A DNA stretch of 37,664 bases. It comes from Deltaproteobacteria bacterium. Lineage in GTDB: Bacteria > Desulfobacterota > Desulfobulbia > Desulfobulbales > Desulfurivibrionaceae. The stretch covers positions 1 to 37,664 of the forward strand of contig DUZW01000030.1 in the NCBI GenBank assembly GCA_013349295.1. Reading direction: 5' to 3'. Shown piece by piece: positions 1 through 9,079 of the stretch (position 1 is its first letter; each line of letters starts with the position of its first letter). The notes under the pieces were generated by a model that had not been told where the DNA came from, did no database searches, and was given only the letters and a program-made list of their open reading frames with translations. Position numbers and translations under genes: made by a program.

Positions 1-684
1 TACGGTCACCGGTTTCCCGCACAACCCGCCCAGCTCCTGCTCGATCTCAGGGGTGTGACGATGCTCGCCAACCTTGTATGCCTTGAAGCCATCGGCCACC
101 TCACAGTAAAGCGCCCCTGTCTGCGCCGCCCGCCCTGCTCCGGAGACCCCTGATTTTGAATCAATAATAATGGTTCCCGGATCAATAAGCCCGCCCTTGA
201 GCAACGGCGCAAGCCCCAGAATAACGCTGGTGGGGTAACAGCCTGGATTGGCAACCAGCTGCGCCTTGCGGATCGCTGCCCGATGCAGCTCTGGCAAACC
301 GTACACCGCCGTGGCCAGCAGATCCTTGGCACTATGAGCCTGGTACCACTGCTCATAGACCTGCGCATCATGAATGCGGAAATCGGCGGAAAGATCAACA
401 ACCTTTTTCCCGGCGGCAACCAGATCCGGCACTATATCCATGGCAGTTTGGTGGGGCACTGCGGTGAAGAAAAAATCAGCCCGCTCGACAAGCGCCTCGA
501 CCTTGAGATCTTCGCAAAGGATGTCCGCCCGCCCCTGCAAGCTGGGAAATACCTGGGAAAGCGGTTTCCCCGCATATTGCCGTGAAGTCGCAACCGTCAG
601 CTCGACCTCTGGATGATTGCACAGTATCCGAGCAAGTTCCGCCCCGGTATAACCGGATGCACCGACAATGCCGATTCGTACCAT
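1..684 (-). CDS. argC: N-acetyl-gamma-glutamyl-phosphate reductase, 3' end outside window
   Basis: Third step of arginine biosynthesis: NADPH-dependent reduction of N-acetyl-glutamyl phosphate to the semialdehyde, in the cytosol. The first 228 codons are present and the gene runs off the left edge. The N-terminus reads [17 protein letters not shown], a Rossmann nucleotide-binding start, and NPGCYPTS around residues 145-152 carries the family's catalytic cysteine. The ATG at 684 is preceded by GGAG at 6-nt spacing. It lies downstream of rplM-rpsI on the same strand, an order common in deltaproteobacteria. A strong terminator at 731-770 separates it from rpsI, so it needs read-through or its own promoter; I see no clear promoter in the 46 bp between. 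Confidence 0.95.
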   Translation of the reverse strand, partial: MVRIGIVGASGYTGAELARILCNHPEVELTVATSRQYAGKPLSQVFPSLQGRADILCEDLKVEALVERADFFFTAVPHQTAMDIVPDLVAAGKKVVDLSADFRIHDAQVYEQWYQAHSAKDLLATAVYGLPELHRAAIRKAQLVANPGCYPTSVILGLAPLLKGGLIDPGTIIIDSKSGVSGAGRAAQTGALYCEVADGFKAYKVGEHRHTPEIEQELGGLCGKPVTV

Positions 685-730
685 CTTCTTCTCCACTCGT
701 TTGCAACAACATGTTTGCCTGACAAAGGCC

Positions 731-770
731 AAAAAAAATCAGGGGAAGAGCGATATGCGCCTTCCCCTGA
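731..770 (-). terminator. Rho-independent terminator after rpsI
   Basis: Perfect 10-bp stem (739-748 with 761-770, TCAGGGGAAG and its complement), 12-nt loop, followed on the minus strand by eight T (complement of 731-738). It ends the rplM-rpsI transcript. Confidence 0.9.
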
Positions 771-820
771 TGAGATATACAATGAAGTCCGTGATATTGA
801 CAATCAATATCAGACAACGA

Positions 821-1216
821 TTAACGCTTGGAGAACTGGAACCTCGCTCTGGCCGATTTCTGACCGTATTTTTTCCGCTCTTTCATGCGCTGATCACGGG
901 TCAGAAAACCCGCTTTTTTCAAGGCACCCCGGTGCTCGGGATCGACAATCAACAGCGCCCGGGAAATACCATGACGCAAGGCCTCGGTCTGAGCAATCTT
1001 ACCGCCGCCGGTCAAGGTGGCGAGAATATCGAATTTTGCTGCGGTGTCTGTCAAGGCCAAAGGCTTTGCAATCTTCTGCATGTAGTCAAATCCGCCGCCG
1101 AAATAATCTTCCACGGTCATCTTGTTGACCTGGAATTTGCCGGTACCCGGTTTCAACCAAACCCTGGCAACAGCGGTCTTTCTTTTTCCGGTTGCGTAAA
1201 AACTATTTTCTGCCAT
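821..1216 (-). CDS. rpsI: 30S ribosomal protein S9
   Basis: Ribosomal protein S9 (uS9), whose C-terminal tail reaches the P-site tRNA. The 131-aa product starts [19 protein letters not shown] and ends in the diagnostic basic tail [17 protein letters not shown]. The ATG at 1216 is used because GGAG lies 7 nt upstream; the in-frame TTG at 1222 would sit almost on that Shine-Dalgarno. It follows rplM by 38 bp as the second gene of the usual rplM-rpsI pair, and a strong terminator follows. Confidence 0.97.
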   Translation of the reverse strand: MAENSFYATGKRKTAVARVWLKPGTGKFQVNKMTVEDYFGGGFDYMQKIAKPLALTDTAAKFDILATLTGGGKIAQTEALRHGISRALLIVDPEHRGALKKAGFLTRDQRMKERKKYGQKSARARFQFSKR

Positions 1217-1254
1217 GTTCAAGCTCCATTATCCTGTTTTAGAAGATCAGGATT

Positions 1255-1683
1255 TTATAATTCCAGAGGCTCAGGCTGCTGGGCGGCATGGGGATGCTCC
1301 GTTCCGGCATATACCTTTAGTTTCTTCAGTTGATGCCGTCCGAGAGTGTTCTTGGGCAACATGCCGCGAACGGCCTTGCGCAACAGTTCTTCCGGCTTTT
1401 GCTCAAGAAGCACCTTTGCAGTCTTTTCCTTCAGTCCACCCATAAAGCCGGTGTGATGACGATAAACCTTGTCATCCCATTTCTTGCCCGTCAAACGAAC
1501 CTTATCCGCATTGACCACTACGACAAAATCGCCGACATCAATAAAGGTGCAATAATTGGCCTTGTGCTTGCCGCGCAAACGCGTGGCAATCTCGGAAGCC
1601 AGTCGGCCAAGAACCTTATCCTGAGCATCAACGATCAGCCATTTGCGCTCAATCTCTTTGACCGGGGTCAAATATGTCTTCAT
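1255..1683 (-). CDS. rplM: 50S ribosomal protein L13
   Basis: Ribosomal protein L13 (uL13), an early 50S assembly protein. The 142-aa product is normal length. It begins [20 protein letters not shown] and contains the family-typical [15 protein letters not shown] and [13 protein letters not shown] segments (about residues 72-117). The ATG at 1683 is preceded by GAGGG at good spacing. It is first in the rplM-rpsI operon and lies 130 bp downstream of tRNA-Gly on the same strand, with a weak hairpin between, so it may be read partly from the strong tRNA promoter. Confidence 0.97.
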   Translation of the reverse strand: MKTYLTPVKEIERKWLIVDAQDKVLGRLASEIATRLRGKHKANYCTFIDVGDFVVVVNADKVRLTGKKWDDKVYRHHTGFMGGLKEKTAKVLLEQKPEELLRKAVRGMLPKNTLGRHQLKKLKVYAGTEHPHAAQQPEPLEL

Positions 1684-1726
1684 TTTAAAACCCTCGCAAA
1701 ACTAAAAATAATACATCTATATAAGT

Positions 1727-1766
1727 CAAAATGGCCCGTTCTGCCATGAAAAAATGCAGGACGGGC
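1727..1766 (-). terminator. weak hairpin terminator between tRNA-Gly and rplM
   Basis: GCCCGT/ACGGGC stem (1734-1739 with 1761-1766), one mismatch, then four more pairs. On the minus strand it is followed only by CATTTTGA, a short U-run. It may end the tRNA transcript incompletely and allow read-through into rplM. Confidence 0.4.
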
Positions 1767-1813
1767 TGTCGGTCAATGCGAATAGGCCCATAACTCTAAG
1801 CCCAATCAAAATG

Positions 1814-1888
<75 letters not shown>

Positions 1889-1917
1889 TCAATTTCTGCA
1901 CTGTTAAAAACGCAAGA

Positions 1918-1946
1918 TGTATAACAATGTGGGAAGGGGTTGTCAA
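1918..1946 (-). promoter_or_regulatory. sigma-70 type promoter for tRNA-Gly
   Basis: TTGACA (complement of 1941-1946), 17-bp spacer, TATACA (complement of 1918-1923). The predicted start is about 25 nt before the tRNA 5' end. The match is visual but near consensus. Confidence 0.8.
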
Positions 1947-2185
1947 CAAAAAAACCTTTACACATGGGATAATTTTACCCCGTGAGCCGCCATGCCCCCC
2001 TTAAACGCAGAATGATCTATAATATTTTGTTATTACAATCTTTTCCCTGAGAAATATGGGGATTCCCTATTGCCTCAAACCGTGGGATCTTGGTATAAAC
2101 AAACATCTTTGTTTTTTAATATGTTTTCTTTAACCGAATGATAACGGCGCAGCTACAATCAGCCGAATAATTGCAGGAGCAGCCC
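1947..2185. other. AT-rich intergenic region between divergent tRNA-Gly and hisB
   Basis: No gene seen. A short A/T-rich inverted repeat (AAACAAA-CATC-TTTGTTT) lies near 2097-2114. TACAAT at 2154-2159 could be the -10 of hisB, with only a poor -35 (TTAACC) 18 bp upstream. Confidence 0.4.
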
Positions 2186-2785
2186 ATGGCAGCGAAGAAA
2201 TCCCGCCAAAGCGAAGTGAAACGCAAAACCAAGGAAACAGACATCACCCTCTCCTTCGCCATTGACGGCGCCGGCGTGATTCAGTGCACCTCTGGTGTTC
2301 CCTTTATGGATCACATGCTCACCCTCTTTGCCGTGCATGGTTTTTTCGATCTGACCGTCCGCGCCTCCGGAGACACCGAGGTTGACGCGCATCACACGGT
2401 TGAAGACCTGGGAATCTGCCTGGGGCAGGCCCTGAAAAAATCCTTGCAGGACTTCAGCGGAATCAGACGCTACGGATTCAGCTCTCTTCCCATGGATGAA
2501 ACCCTGGTTCGGGTGACTCTGGATTGCTCCAACAGACCATTTCTCCACTATGGCGTTCCTTCTCTCGAACAAAAAGTCGGCGATTTTGACACCCAACTTG
2601 CCAAGGAGTTCCTCCGTGCCTTTTCCCTGCATGGCGGCCTGACCCTTCATGTCGAAATGGTCCATGGCGAAAACACCCACCATATTCTCGAGGCAATCTT
2701 CAAGGCACTTGGCCGAGCCCTTGACCAGGCTACCACTATTGATCCCCGCGCCAAGGGTCCTGTCTCCTCCAAAGGTTCCTTATAA
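2186..2785 (+). CDS. hisB: imidazoleglycerol-phosphate dehydratase
   Basis: Sixth step of histidine biosynthesis: Mn-dependent dehydration of imidazoleglycerol phosphate to imidazole-acetol phosphate. The 199-aa protein is the monofunctional type without the phosphatase domain fused in enterobacteria. Metal-binding motifs are visible: MDHML (41-45), DAHHTVED (67-74) and THHILEAIFKALGRAL near the C-terminus. The ATG at 2186 has CAGGAG 6 nt upstream; an in-frame TTG at 2171 precedes that Shine-Dalgarno and is less likely. No other his gene is in the window. The next gene follows after 23 bp. Confidence 0.95.
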   Translation: MAAKKSRQSEVKRKTKETDITLSFAIDGAGVIQCTSGVPFMDHMLTLFAVHGFFDLTVRASGDTEVDAHHTVEDLGICLGQALKKSLQDFSGIRRYGFSSLPMDETLVRVTLDCSNRPFLHYGVPSLEQKVGDFDTQLAKEFLRAFSLHGGLTLHVEMVHGENTHHILEAIFKALGRALDQATTIDPRAKGPVSSKGSL

Positions 2786-2808
2786 TTTATCACACTGGAG
2801 AAACCATC

Positions 2809-3462
2809 GTGACACTCTGCAAACCTTATAACCTTTTTCTTGCAAGCCTGACCATCCTCACCCTGCTTTCCGGCTGCGCACGAACAACCGCTCAGATTCA
2901 ACCCGAAGAGTTGCCTCCGATCAAGACCGTCATTGTGCTTCCCGTGGAAATCAGCAGGGAGAGCCAGAGCACTCGTTCCCCCAAGGAAACGCAACAGCTT
3001 GAGAAAGGGCAGATACTCCTTGACACCTTGCTGGCGGAATATTTTTCCGGCAGAGAAGATATCGCCCTTCTCACTCCCGGACAACGCGACGACCTTGAAA
3101 AAGACATGATTCGCTGCCGAACAAGTGCGGTCGTCACCATCTGCCGGACCAAGATTGCCGACGCCGTACTTCTCTGCACCCTGCACCGCTATACCGAACG
3201 TGAGGGGTCCGAGTACTCCATTGCCAGTCCTGCCTCTGTCGCCTTTGACTATAAACTCATCCATGCGGAAACCGGGCAGACGATATGCTCCGGGGTTTTC
3301 AGCGAGACACAGCAACACCTGCTTGCCGACATGTTCCAGTTCTTCAAAAAAGCGCAGCGGGGCGTTAAATGGCTCAGCGCCGAGGAACTTGCCCGCGACG
3401 GCTTCCAGCAGAAAATTACCGACTGCCCTTATCTGAAAAAGCCGGGAACCGTTAAAAAATAA
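2809..3462 (+). CDS. putative outer-membrane or periplasmic lipoprotein, unknown function
   Basis: 217 aa starting at GTG with GGAG 8 nt upstream. It has a type II signal peptide: hydrophobic residues 9-21 and a lipobox LSGC with the lipidated Cys at residue 23. The mature part (about residues 40-200) alternates beta-strand-like segments (KTVIVLPVEIS, DAVLLCTLHRY, VAFDYKLIHAETG), reminiscent of small alpha/beta lipoproteins such as those of the LpoB/GNA1162 type, but I cannot assign a family. It is 23 bp behind hisB and probably co-transcribed. The reading frame stays open past its stop to the next gene at 3556, a coincidence of frame. Confidence 0.8.
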   Translation: MTLCKPYNLFLASLTILTLLSGCARTTAQIQPEELPPIKTVIVLPVEISRESQSTRSPKETQQLEKGQILLDTLLAEYFSGREDIALLTPGQRDDLEKDMIRCRTSAVVTICRTKIADAVLLCTLHRYTEREGSEYSIASPASVAFDYKLIHAETGQTICSGVFSETQQHLLADMFQFFKKAQRGVKWLSAEELARDGFQQKITDCPYLKKPGTVKK

Positions 3463-3555
3463 CCCATTCTTCTCAACCAGTTCGCTGCGGCTCGTTATGC
3501 CGTTTTTGGCCATCCAGATGATAATATTGTTCTACCACAACGGCTAGCTCTGCCC

Positions 3556-4317
3556 GTGTTCACCATCCCCAAACAACTCAATCACCTTGTCGGTCGGGCC
3601 ATGCATCTCTACCAGATGCTGGCAGATGGCGACCGAGTGATGATCGCGGTGTCAGGAGGCATCGACAGCCTGGTGCTCTCCTGGCTCTTGAAAGAATGGC
3701 GCCACAAGGCCCCCATCCGCTATGAGCTCCTGGCGGTGCATCTCGACATGGGATTCGGCGGCGTGGAATACGATCTGGTACAAGAACAGCTCCACCGCAT
3801 TGACCTGCCCATGCTGATGGAGCGGACCGATTTCGGTCACCAGGCGCTCATCGCCGAAAACGGCAAGAGCGGCTGCTATCATTGCGCCCGTCAGCGCCGG
3901 AACCGTCTTTTCGCCCTGGCGGAAGAACATCATTGCAACAAACTCGCCTTCGGTCACCACCAGGAAGACATCATTGAGACATTTTTCCTCAATCTGTTCT
4001 ACGGCGGCAATCTCAGCGCCATGGCGCCGAAACAGGAGCTGTTCGGCGGCAAGTTGGCCCTAATCCGCCCCCTGGCCATGGTGGAAAAAAAACGCATCAT
4101 TGAGCTGGGCCAAAGCTTGGGAATCTCCCCCGTTGCCAACCCCTGTCCTCTGGCCGCGGACTCACGAAGGGAAAAGATCCGGGCCTGGCTCACCCCCATG
4201 TATGAAAATGAGCCCGCCCTCAAAGCCACCATCTTCGCTAGCCTCGGCAATGTAAGAACCGACTACCTGCTCACTCCCCTATCAGTTACACCCCCCGCTT
4301 CTCAAAACACAAAATAA
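3556..4317 (+). CDS. TtcA-family PP-loop tRNA sulfurtransferase
   Basis: ATP-pyrophosphatase of the TtcA group, whose characterised members put sulfur on C32 of tRNA using a 4Fe-4S cluster. Seen in the 253-aa product: PP-loop SGGIDS (33-38), CYHC (C107 and C110), a third conserved Cys in NPCPLA (C197), and GHHQEDIIETFFLNLFYGG (133-151) typical of the subfamily. The three cysteines match the cluster ligands of TtcA. The start is uncertain: GTG at 3556 has no clear Shine-Dalgarno, and an in-frame ATG at 3601 would remove the N-terminal helix. It follows the lipoprotein gene by 93 bp. The exact tRNA target cannot be read from sequence. Confidence 0.8.
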   Translation: MFTIPKQLNHLVGRAMHLYQMLADGDRVMIAVSGGIDSLVLSWLLKEWRHKAPIRYELLAVHLDMGFGGVEYDLVQEQLHRIDLPMLMERTDFGHQALIAENGKSGCYHCARQRRNRLFALAEEHHCNKLAFGHHQEDIIETFFLNLFYGGNLSAMAPKQELFGGKLALIRPLAMVEKKRIIELGQSLGISPVANPCPLAADSRREKIRAWLTPMYENEPALKATIFASLGNVRTDYLLTPLSVTPPASQNTK

Positions 4318-4407
4318 GCACCTCAAAATCCCGTTCTTCCGAATCAGGCGAGAATAACAGCCTTACGTACAGCCAGGAACAATGGTTCTTTCCAAGAGAG
4401 TTAGCAC

Positions 4408-4436
4408 TTGACATCCGCCTAACACCAAAATACCAT
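4408..4436 (+). promoter_or_regulatory. sigma-70 type promoter for the HhH protein gene
   Basis: TTGACA (4408-4413), 17-bp spacer, TACCAT (4431-4436), about 33 bp before the start codon at 4470. Confidence 0.6.
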
Positions 4437-4469
4437 CTTGACAATATGCAATTCAGGCGGAGGAATACC

Positions 4470-4727
4470 ATGGTGAAAATTCTTCTTGCAGCGTTATGCG
4501 GATGTTTGTGCTGGGCGGCTGTCGCTTTTGCCGGAGTGGACATCAACAGGGCCACGGCGAGGGAACTCACCAGCCTGCACGGCATTGGCCCGGTCAAGGC
4601 AGAAGCCATTGTCGAATACCGGCAAAAAAATGGCCGATTCAACTCAAAAAAAGATCTGCTCAAGGTTAAAGGTATCGGCCCTAAGCTCATGGAAAAACTG
4701 GGCAGCGAGATCACGATTACACAATAG
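4470..4727 (+). CDS. secreted ComEA-like helix-hairpin-helix protein
   Basis: Small exported DNA-binding protein of the ComEA type (85 aa). The signal peptide spans residues 1-21 (MVKILLAALC then a hydrophobic run ending VAFAG). The mature part is a tandem helix-hairpin-helix domain: VDINRATARELTSLHGIGPVKAE, then KVKGIGPKLMEKLG. ATG 4470 is chosen because GCGGAGG lies 6 nt upstream; ATG 4446 lies before it and would mask the signal peptide. In other bacteria such proteins bind incoming DNA during competence, but no comEC is in the window, so a role in uptake is inference. It has its own promoter and converges on hemB. Confidence 0.85.
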   Translation: MVKILLAALCGCLCWAAVAFAGVDINRATARELTSLHGIGPVKAEAIVEYRQKNGRFNSKKDLLKVKGIGPKLMEKLGSEITITQ

Positions 4728-4806
4728 GCAGCCGGCAGTTCGGCACGCACTGCTGCAACTAAGGGAGGGGAGAAGTAAAACACCCCTTCCCCCTACCCCC
4801 CAGCGC

Positions 4807-5781
4807 CTAACCGTTGAGCAATCGGGCCATGTCCTTGGCAAAGTAGGTGATGATGATATCAGCGCCTGCCCGCCTGATGCCGAGCAGGCTCTCATGCATG
4901 ACCTTTTCCCCGTCGATCCAGCCATTGGCCGCGGCAGCCTTGATCATGGCATACTCTCCGCTCACATGATAGGCGGCGATGGGCAGGTCGAACTCATCCC
5001 GCAACCGGCTGATCACATCCAGGTAAGCCATGGCCGGCTTAACCATGAGGATGTCCGCCCCCTCTTCCACATCCATGGTCGCTTCCCGCAACGCCTCGCG
5101 CACGTTTGCCGGGTCCATCTGATAGGACTTGCGATCGCCATGCTGGGGGGCGCATTCCGCCGCATCCCGGAAAGGCCCGTAAAACGCCGAGGCGTATTTC
5201 ACGGCATAGGACATGATCGGGATCATATGGAAGTTGTTCTCATCCAGAATCCCACGAATCTCGGCAACCCGGCCATCCATCATATCCGAAGGCGCCACCA
5301 TATCGGCGCCTGCTTGGGCATGGGAAAGGGCGGTTCTGGCGAGTACCTCCAGGGTGGTGTCATTGTCCACCACATCATTGATCATGATTCCGCAATGACC
5401 ATGGCTGGTATATTCGCACAGGCATACATCGGTACAAACCGTGAGCCCGGGCGCCGTATTCTTCAACTCCTTAATAGCCCGCTGGATGATGCCGTCCTTG
5501 GCATGCGCCCCCGAGCCCTTCGAATCCTTCTTGTCGGGCAGGCCGAAAAGGATGACCGAGTTCACCCCCAGCCCCATGCACTCCTTGGCTTCCTTGGCCA
5601 ACTGATCAATGGATATCCGGAACACCCCGGGCATGGACGGCACCTCTTCCCGAACGCCCTTCCCCGGCATGACGAACAGCGGATAGACAAGATGGGCCGG
5701 AGAAATGCTGGTCTCGCGGACAAGAGCCCGGAAGGTTTCGTTCTGTCTGAGCCTGCGGGCCCGGTATTCAGGAAAAATCAT
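4807..5781 (-). CDS. hemB: delta-aminolevulinic acid dehydratase (porphobilinogen synthase)
   Basis: Condenses two 5-aminolevulinate molecules to porphobilinogen in tetrapyrrole synthesis. The 324-aa product is normal length. C120, C122 and C130 ([13 protein letters not shown]) are the Zn-binding cysteines, so this is the zinc-dependent class. Schiff-base lysines lie in SYAVKYAS and [10 protein letters not shown]. The ATG at 5781 has GGAG about 10 nt upstream; a TTG at 5814 lies inside an inverted repeat and is rejected. It converges on the HhH gene; the 79-bp gap holds a G/C-rich hairpin (about 4763-4790) without a U-run. The 138 bp upstream contain an AACTGTTC/GAACAGTT inverted repeat, listed separately. 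Confidence 0.96.
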   Translation of the reverse strand: MIFPEYRARRLRQNETFRALVRETSISPAHLVYPLFVMPGKGVREEVPSMPGVFRISIDQLAKEAKECMGLGVNSVILFGLPDKKDSKGSGAHAKDGIIQRAIKELKNTAPGLTVCTDVCLCEYTSHGHCGIMINDVVDNDTTLEVLARTALSHAQAGADMVAPSDMMDGRVAEIRGILDENNFHMIPIMSYAVKYASAFYGPFRDAAECAPQHGDRKSYQMDPANVREALREATMDVEEGADILMVKPAMAYLDVISRLRDEFDLPIAAYHVSGEYAMIKAAAANGWIDGEKVMHESLLGIRRAGADIIITYFAKDMARLLNG

Positions 5782-5812
5782 GGTCTCTTCTCTCCTTTTC
5801 TCTGCGGGGAGC

Positions 5813-5845
5813 AACTGTTCCGCAGCACTAATTTGCCGAACAGTT
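5813..5845. repeat. inverted repeat in hemB leader, possible deleted copy of the 105-bp repeat family
   Basis: AACTGTTC (5813-5820) and GAACAGTT (5838-5845) pair around 17 nt. The ends resemble the termini of the element at 29156-29263 (TAACTG...CAGTTA with GCAGCAC inside), as if the middle had been lost. It could equally be an unrelated operator or leader hairpin. Confidence 0.35.
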
Positions 5846-5919
5846 ACAGTTGAGATGTTTCAGTCTGTTTTTCGCTTTTAACCAAATAGTAACGCCAGAG
5901 GGAGAATTTCCTCCTGCTG

Positions 5920-7677
5920 CTACTCAACCTTAAAAGTTTCACTTACCAGGGTGTTGATATACCGCTCCGGCATATCAATCCCCTCCTTGGGAACAACCAC
6001 CTGCGAAACCCCTTTTTTCTGTCCCATGAGCCGCAGACCGTACTCCATAGCCTGGAGAATCTGGGCGCATGAAAACTGAATAGCCTCAAGGGTACGCGGC
6101 TCACGGATCAACAGCTGATCAACTGCCTCTTCGCTAAAAGTGACCTTGATCCCGCATTTTTCGCTGATCTCCGCCTCACTGCCGTGGATGGCCTGAACCA
6201 ACCGGATAAAGGTATCACACACCTCGCGCGGATCAACGTCCTGATCCTGACTCTCCTTGGCCATGAGCTGCAGGCGTTTTGGGGTGGTGAGCACCTGATG
6301 CTCTTCAAGATAGTTTCCCATCCGCTTCAGGATGAATGCGGTCAACCGTTCATATTCCACGGCTTGCAAATCCTCGAAACGGACCCGGTGATCCGCCTGC
6401 ACCCCAACATCAGCCAACAGCCTTTCGAGTACGACGGCGGGCGAACGCACCATCTCCACATCCACGACCAGATGGCGAATGCCGGTGGAAGGCAGCTTTT
6501 TCTCGAAGTGAAGCAGGATCTTTTCCATGACACTGACCAGTCCACGGGCACCGGTTCGTTCCAGCTTGGCCAGCCTGGCGATTTCCCGCAACGCCGCGTC
6601 TTCAAACTGCAAATTGATGCCGTACACCCGAAAATCCTGCTTCTTGGCAACCACTATGGAGCTGTTGGGATTGGCCAGGATTTCGTAAAAATCATCCTCA
6701 CTCAGCTCATCAAGCACGGCGATAACCGGCAGACGCCCGACAAACTCGCTTTCGAAGCCGAACTCCACGAGATCCTCAGCCTTCACCTGCTTGAGAAAAC
6801 GCCCGGCGGTTTTCACGGAGGAAACGGAGCTCTCAAAGCCCATGGATTGCTGCTGTACCCGCTTCTTGATGATATCTTCAAGCCCGGCAAAGGCACCGCT
6901 CATGATAAAAAGGATATTTTTGGTATTGACCAGACGCCGCTCCCTCTTGCCCGTTGCCCGGTACTGCTCGATGGCTTCGATCTGCGAGACCGGATCGTGG
7001 GGAACCTTGAGCTCGACCTCGGTTTCCTCCATGGGTTTGAGCAGGGCGCGCTGCACCCCGGTCCGGGAGACATCGGCCCCGATCCTAAACGGGCTGGCGG
7101 CAATCTTGTCGATTTCATCCAGATAAATAATCCCGTACTGAGCCCGCTCAATATCCCCATCCGCCTGCCTAACCAGATCACGCACCAGATCTTCCACATC
7201 CCCGCCCACATAGCCTGTTTCACTGAACTTGGTGGCGTCACCCTTGATAAAGGGCACCCCGAGATGGCGAGCGATGAGCTTGATGAGAAAAGTCTTACCA
7301 ACCCCGGTCGGCCCCATCAACAGGACATTGCTTTTGATCTGTCCCATATTGCGCCGTGCCCGCCGAGGATTGGCCAAGGCGTAGCTGATCCGGTTAAAAT
7401 GGGTGCAGATCTTGGTGGCGAGAATGGCCTTGGCCTCATCCTGTCTCACCACATACTCATCGAGATAGGCAATGAGTTCTTCCGGATTGGTGTCGAAATG
7501 AAAAGCAGCAGCGCCGCCGACACCCTGCTGCCCCGCCTCGCTCTCCTGTCCTTGAGCCATGGGGAGCAAGCCGCTGGAGATGATCTTGACCTTCTGCCCA
7601 TATTTTTTCGAGAGATACTCTCCGATTTCCTTTTCCAACTCCTTCTGGTCGGGAAGGGTGGTGTCGTGTTCGCCCAT
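5920..7677 (-). CDS. ClpX-like AAA+ ATPase without the zinc-binding domain
   Basis: 585-aa AAA+ unfoldase-type protein related to ClpX. Residues 1-60 lack the C4 zinc domain of true ClpX. Walker A is GPTGVGKT (122-129), Walker B IIYLDEID (183-190), the pore loop GYVG (155-158), and sensor 2 sits in GARGLVSVME. QQSMGFESS sits where ClpX has its IGF loop for docking ClpP, so partnership with ClpP is possible. The C-terminus extends roughly 150 residues beyond the ClpX core. ATG 7677 has GAGAGGA upstream. It follows the NtrX-like regulator by 31 bp and is probably in its operon, suggesting regulated proteolysis or remodelling tied to that signalling system. The canonical clpX is not in this window. 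Confidence 0.8.
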   Translation of the reverse strand: MGEHDTTLPDQKELEKEIGEYLSKKYGQKVKIISSGLLPMAQGQESEAGQQGVGGAAAFHFDTNPEELIAYLDEYVVRQDEAKAILATKICTHFNRISYALANPRRARRNMGQIKSNVLLMGPTGVGKTFLIKLIARHLGVPFIKGDATKFSETGYVGGDVEDLVRDLVRQADGDIERAQYGIIYLDEIDKIAASPFRIGADVSRTGVQRALLKPMEETEVELKVPHDPVSQIEAIEQYRATGKRERRLVNTKNILFIMSGAFAGLEDIIKKRVQQQSMGFESSVSSVKTAGRFLKQVKAEDLVEFGFESEFVGRLPVIAVLDELSEDDFYEILANPNSSIVVAKKQDFRVYGINLQFEDAALREIARLAKLERTGARGLVSVMEKILLHFEKKLPSTGIRHLVVDVEMVRSPAVVLERLLADVGVQADHRVRFEDLQAVEYERLTAFILKRMGNYLEEHQVLTTPKRLQLMAKESQDQDVDPREVCDTFIRLVQAIHGSEAEISEKCGIKVTFSEEAVDQLLIREPRTLEAIQFSCAQILQAMEYGLRLMGQKKGVSQVVVPKEGIDMPERYINTLVSETFKVE

Positions 7678-7708
7678 GGCATCCTCTCAATTTTCTGGAA
7701 AAAAGCAG

Positions 7709-9079
7709 CTACTCTTCATCCAGGGACAGGGACTTCATCTTCCTGTGTAGATGACTCCGCTCCAGGCCTATTTGTTCCGCAGTCTGGGAAATATTCCCGG
7801 CATTGTCGGCAAGACGGACCTTCAAAAAATCCCGTTCAAAAATCTTCTTGGCCTCTTTGTAGCTCAAGGAGTGATACAGCGCATCCAAACCAACGGCCGA
7901 TGGCGCGCTTTCTGCAGGAGCAGTGCCGAGCAGTTGCCCGACCATGGCCTCGTCAACCGTTTCCGCCGGACACATGATCATAACCCGCTCGACAAAGTTA
8001 CGCAGTTCGCGGACATTACCCGGCCACCCGTGCTGCATCATGGCCTGCAATGCACTTGAACTAAAGACCTTTTCACCAAGGCCCTTTCTCGCATTATCCG
8101 CCACGAAATCAGCAACCAACAAAGGAATATCCTCACATCGTTCCCGCAGCGGCGGCACCTGAATGGGCACCACGTTGAGCCGGTAGAAAAGATCCGCCCG
8201 GAAGGTCCCGTTTTCGATCTCCTGCTCAAGGTCCTTGTTAGTAGCGGCCAGCACCCGAACCTCAACCTGGATGGTTTTCGAGCCGCCCACCCGCTCAAAT
8301 TTCTGCTCCTGCAAGATGCGCAGCACCTTGGCCTGGGTCTTGAGACTCATATCGCCGATTTCGTCCAGAAAGAGCGTGCCGCCGTCAGCCAGGTCGAACT
8401 TCCCCCGTCGGCTGGCGGTGGCTCCGGTAAACGATCCCTTCTCATGCCCGAACAACTCCGATTCGATCAGCTCTTCAGGAATGGCGGCGCAGTTCAACTC
8501 GATCATCGGCTTAGCTGCGTTTTTTGACAACCGATGAATACTCTGCGCCACCAGTTCCTTACCTGTGCCATGCTCCCCTCGGATCAAGACCCAAGCCTCG
8601 GTGGGCGCCACCCGCTCCACCAGCTGCCGGAGTTTCACCATGACCGCTGAATTACCGGTAAGCTGACTGGCGCGGTGGGTTTGCTGGCGCAAAATCAGAT
8701 TCTCTTTCTTGAGCCGGGCAAGGTCCAAGGCGTTGTTGATGGAAAGAATAATTTTGTCGTAGGAGGGTGGTTTTTCGATAAAATCGTAGGCCCCCATCTT
8801 GGTGGCCTGCACCGCGGTTTCAATGGTGCCATGCCCGGAGATCATGATCACCGGCAATTCGGCGTAGGACTCTTTAATTCTTTTAAGCACCTCAAGACCG
8901 TCCAGCCCAGGCATCCAGATATCGAGCAGAACCAGATCAACCCGCTCCTCCTCAAGCAGGGAAAGCCCCTGCTGGCCATCCTCGGCGGCAAGCGTCAGAA
9001 ACCCCTCGTCCGACAGGATGCCGGACAGGGATTCACGGATACTCGCTTCGTCGTCGATTATAAGGATTGTCTTTGCCAT
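7709..9079 (-). CDS. NtrX-like sigma-54 dependent response regulator
   Basis: 456-aa transcription activator. Receiver domain: DD at 9-10, phospho-acceptor D53 in LLDIW, K in IEKPP. AAA+ sigma-54 interaction domain: Walker A GEHGTGKE, a GSFTGA loop replacing consensus GAFTGA, LFLDEIGD as Walker B, R-finger region. The C-terminal Fis-type helix-turn-helix reads ISQTAEQIGLERSHLHRKM. Upstream of it lie 142 bp before the NtrY-like kinase. These contain a 13-bp palindrome CCTGTCGGACAGG (9140-9152) and a TATATAAAATATAG stretch, a possible internal promoter or operator. The kinase gene precedes it on the same strand, making an NtrYX-type pair. Target genes cannot be read here. Confidence 0.9.
   Translation of the reverse strand: MAKTILIIDDEASIRESLSGILSDEGFLTLAAEDGQQGLSLLEEERVDLVLLDIWMPGLDGLEVLKRIKESYAELPVIMISGHGTIETAVQATKMGAYDFIEKPPSYDKIILSINNALDLARLKKENLILRQQTHRASQLTGNSAVMVKLRQLVERVAPTEAWVLIRGEHGTGKELVAQSIHRLSKNAAKPMIELNCAAIPEELIESELFGHEKGSFTGATASRRGKFDLADGGTLFLDEIGDMSLKTQAKVLRILQEQKFERVGGSKTIQVEVRVLAATNKDLEQEIENGTFRADLFYRLNVVPIQVPPLRERCEDIPLLVADFVADNARKGLGEKVFSSSALQAMMQHGWPGNVRELRNFVERVMIMCPAETVDEAMVGQLLGTAPAESAPSAVGLDALYHSLSYKEAKKIFERDFLKVRLADNAGNISQTAEQIGLERSHLHRKMKSLSLDEE

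Noticed and set aside
4763..4790. Terminator between the HhH gene and hemB
   Set aside because: A G/C hairpin with a bulge exists, but neither strand has a U-run after it.
4486..5853. 455-codon plus-strand frame opposite hemB
   Set aside because: It covers hemB antisense and the HhH gene out of frame; composition is that of a shadow of G+C-rich coding sequence.
6184..7977. 597-codon plus-strand frame opposite the ClpX-like gene
   Set aside because: Antisense shadow; the minus strand encodes a protein with all AAA+ motifs.
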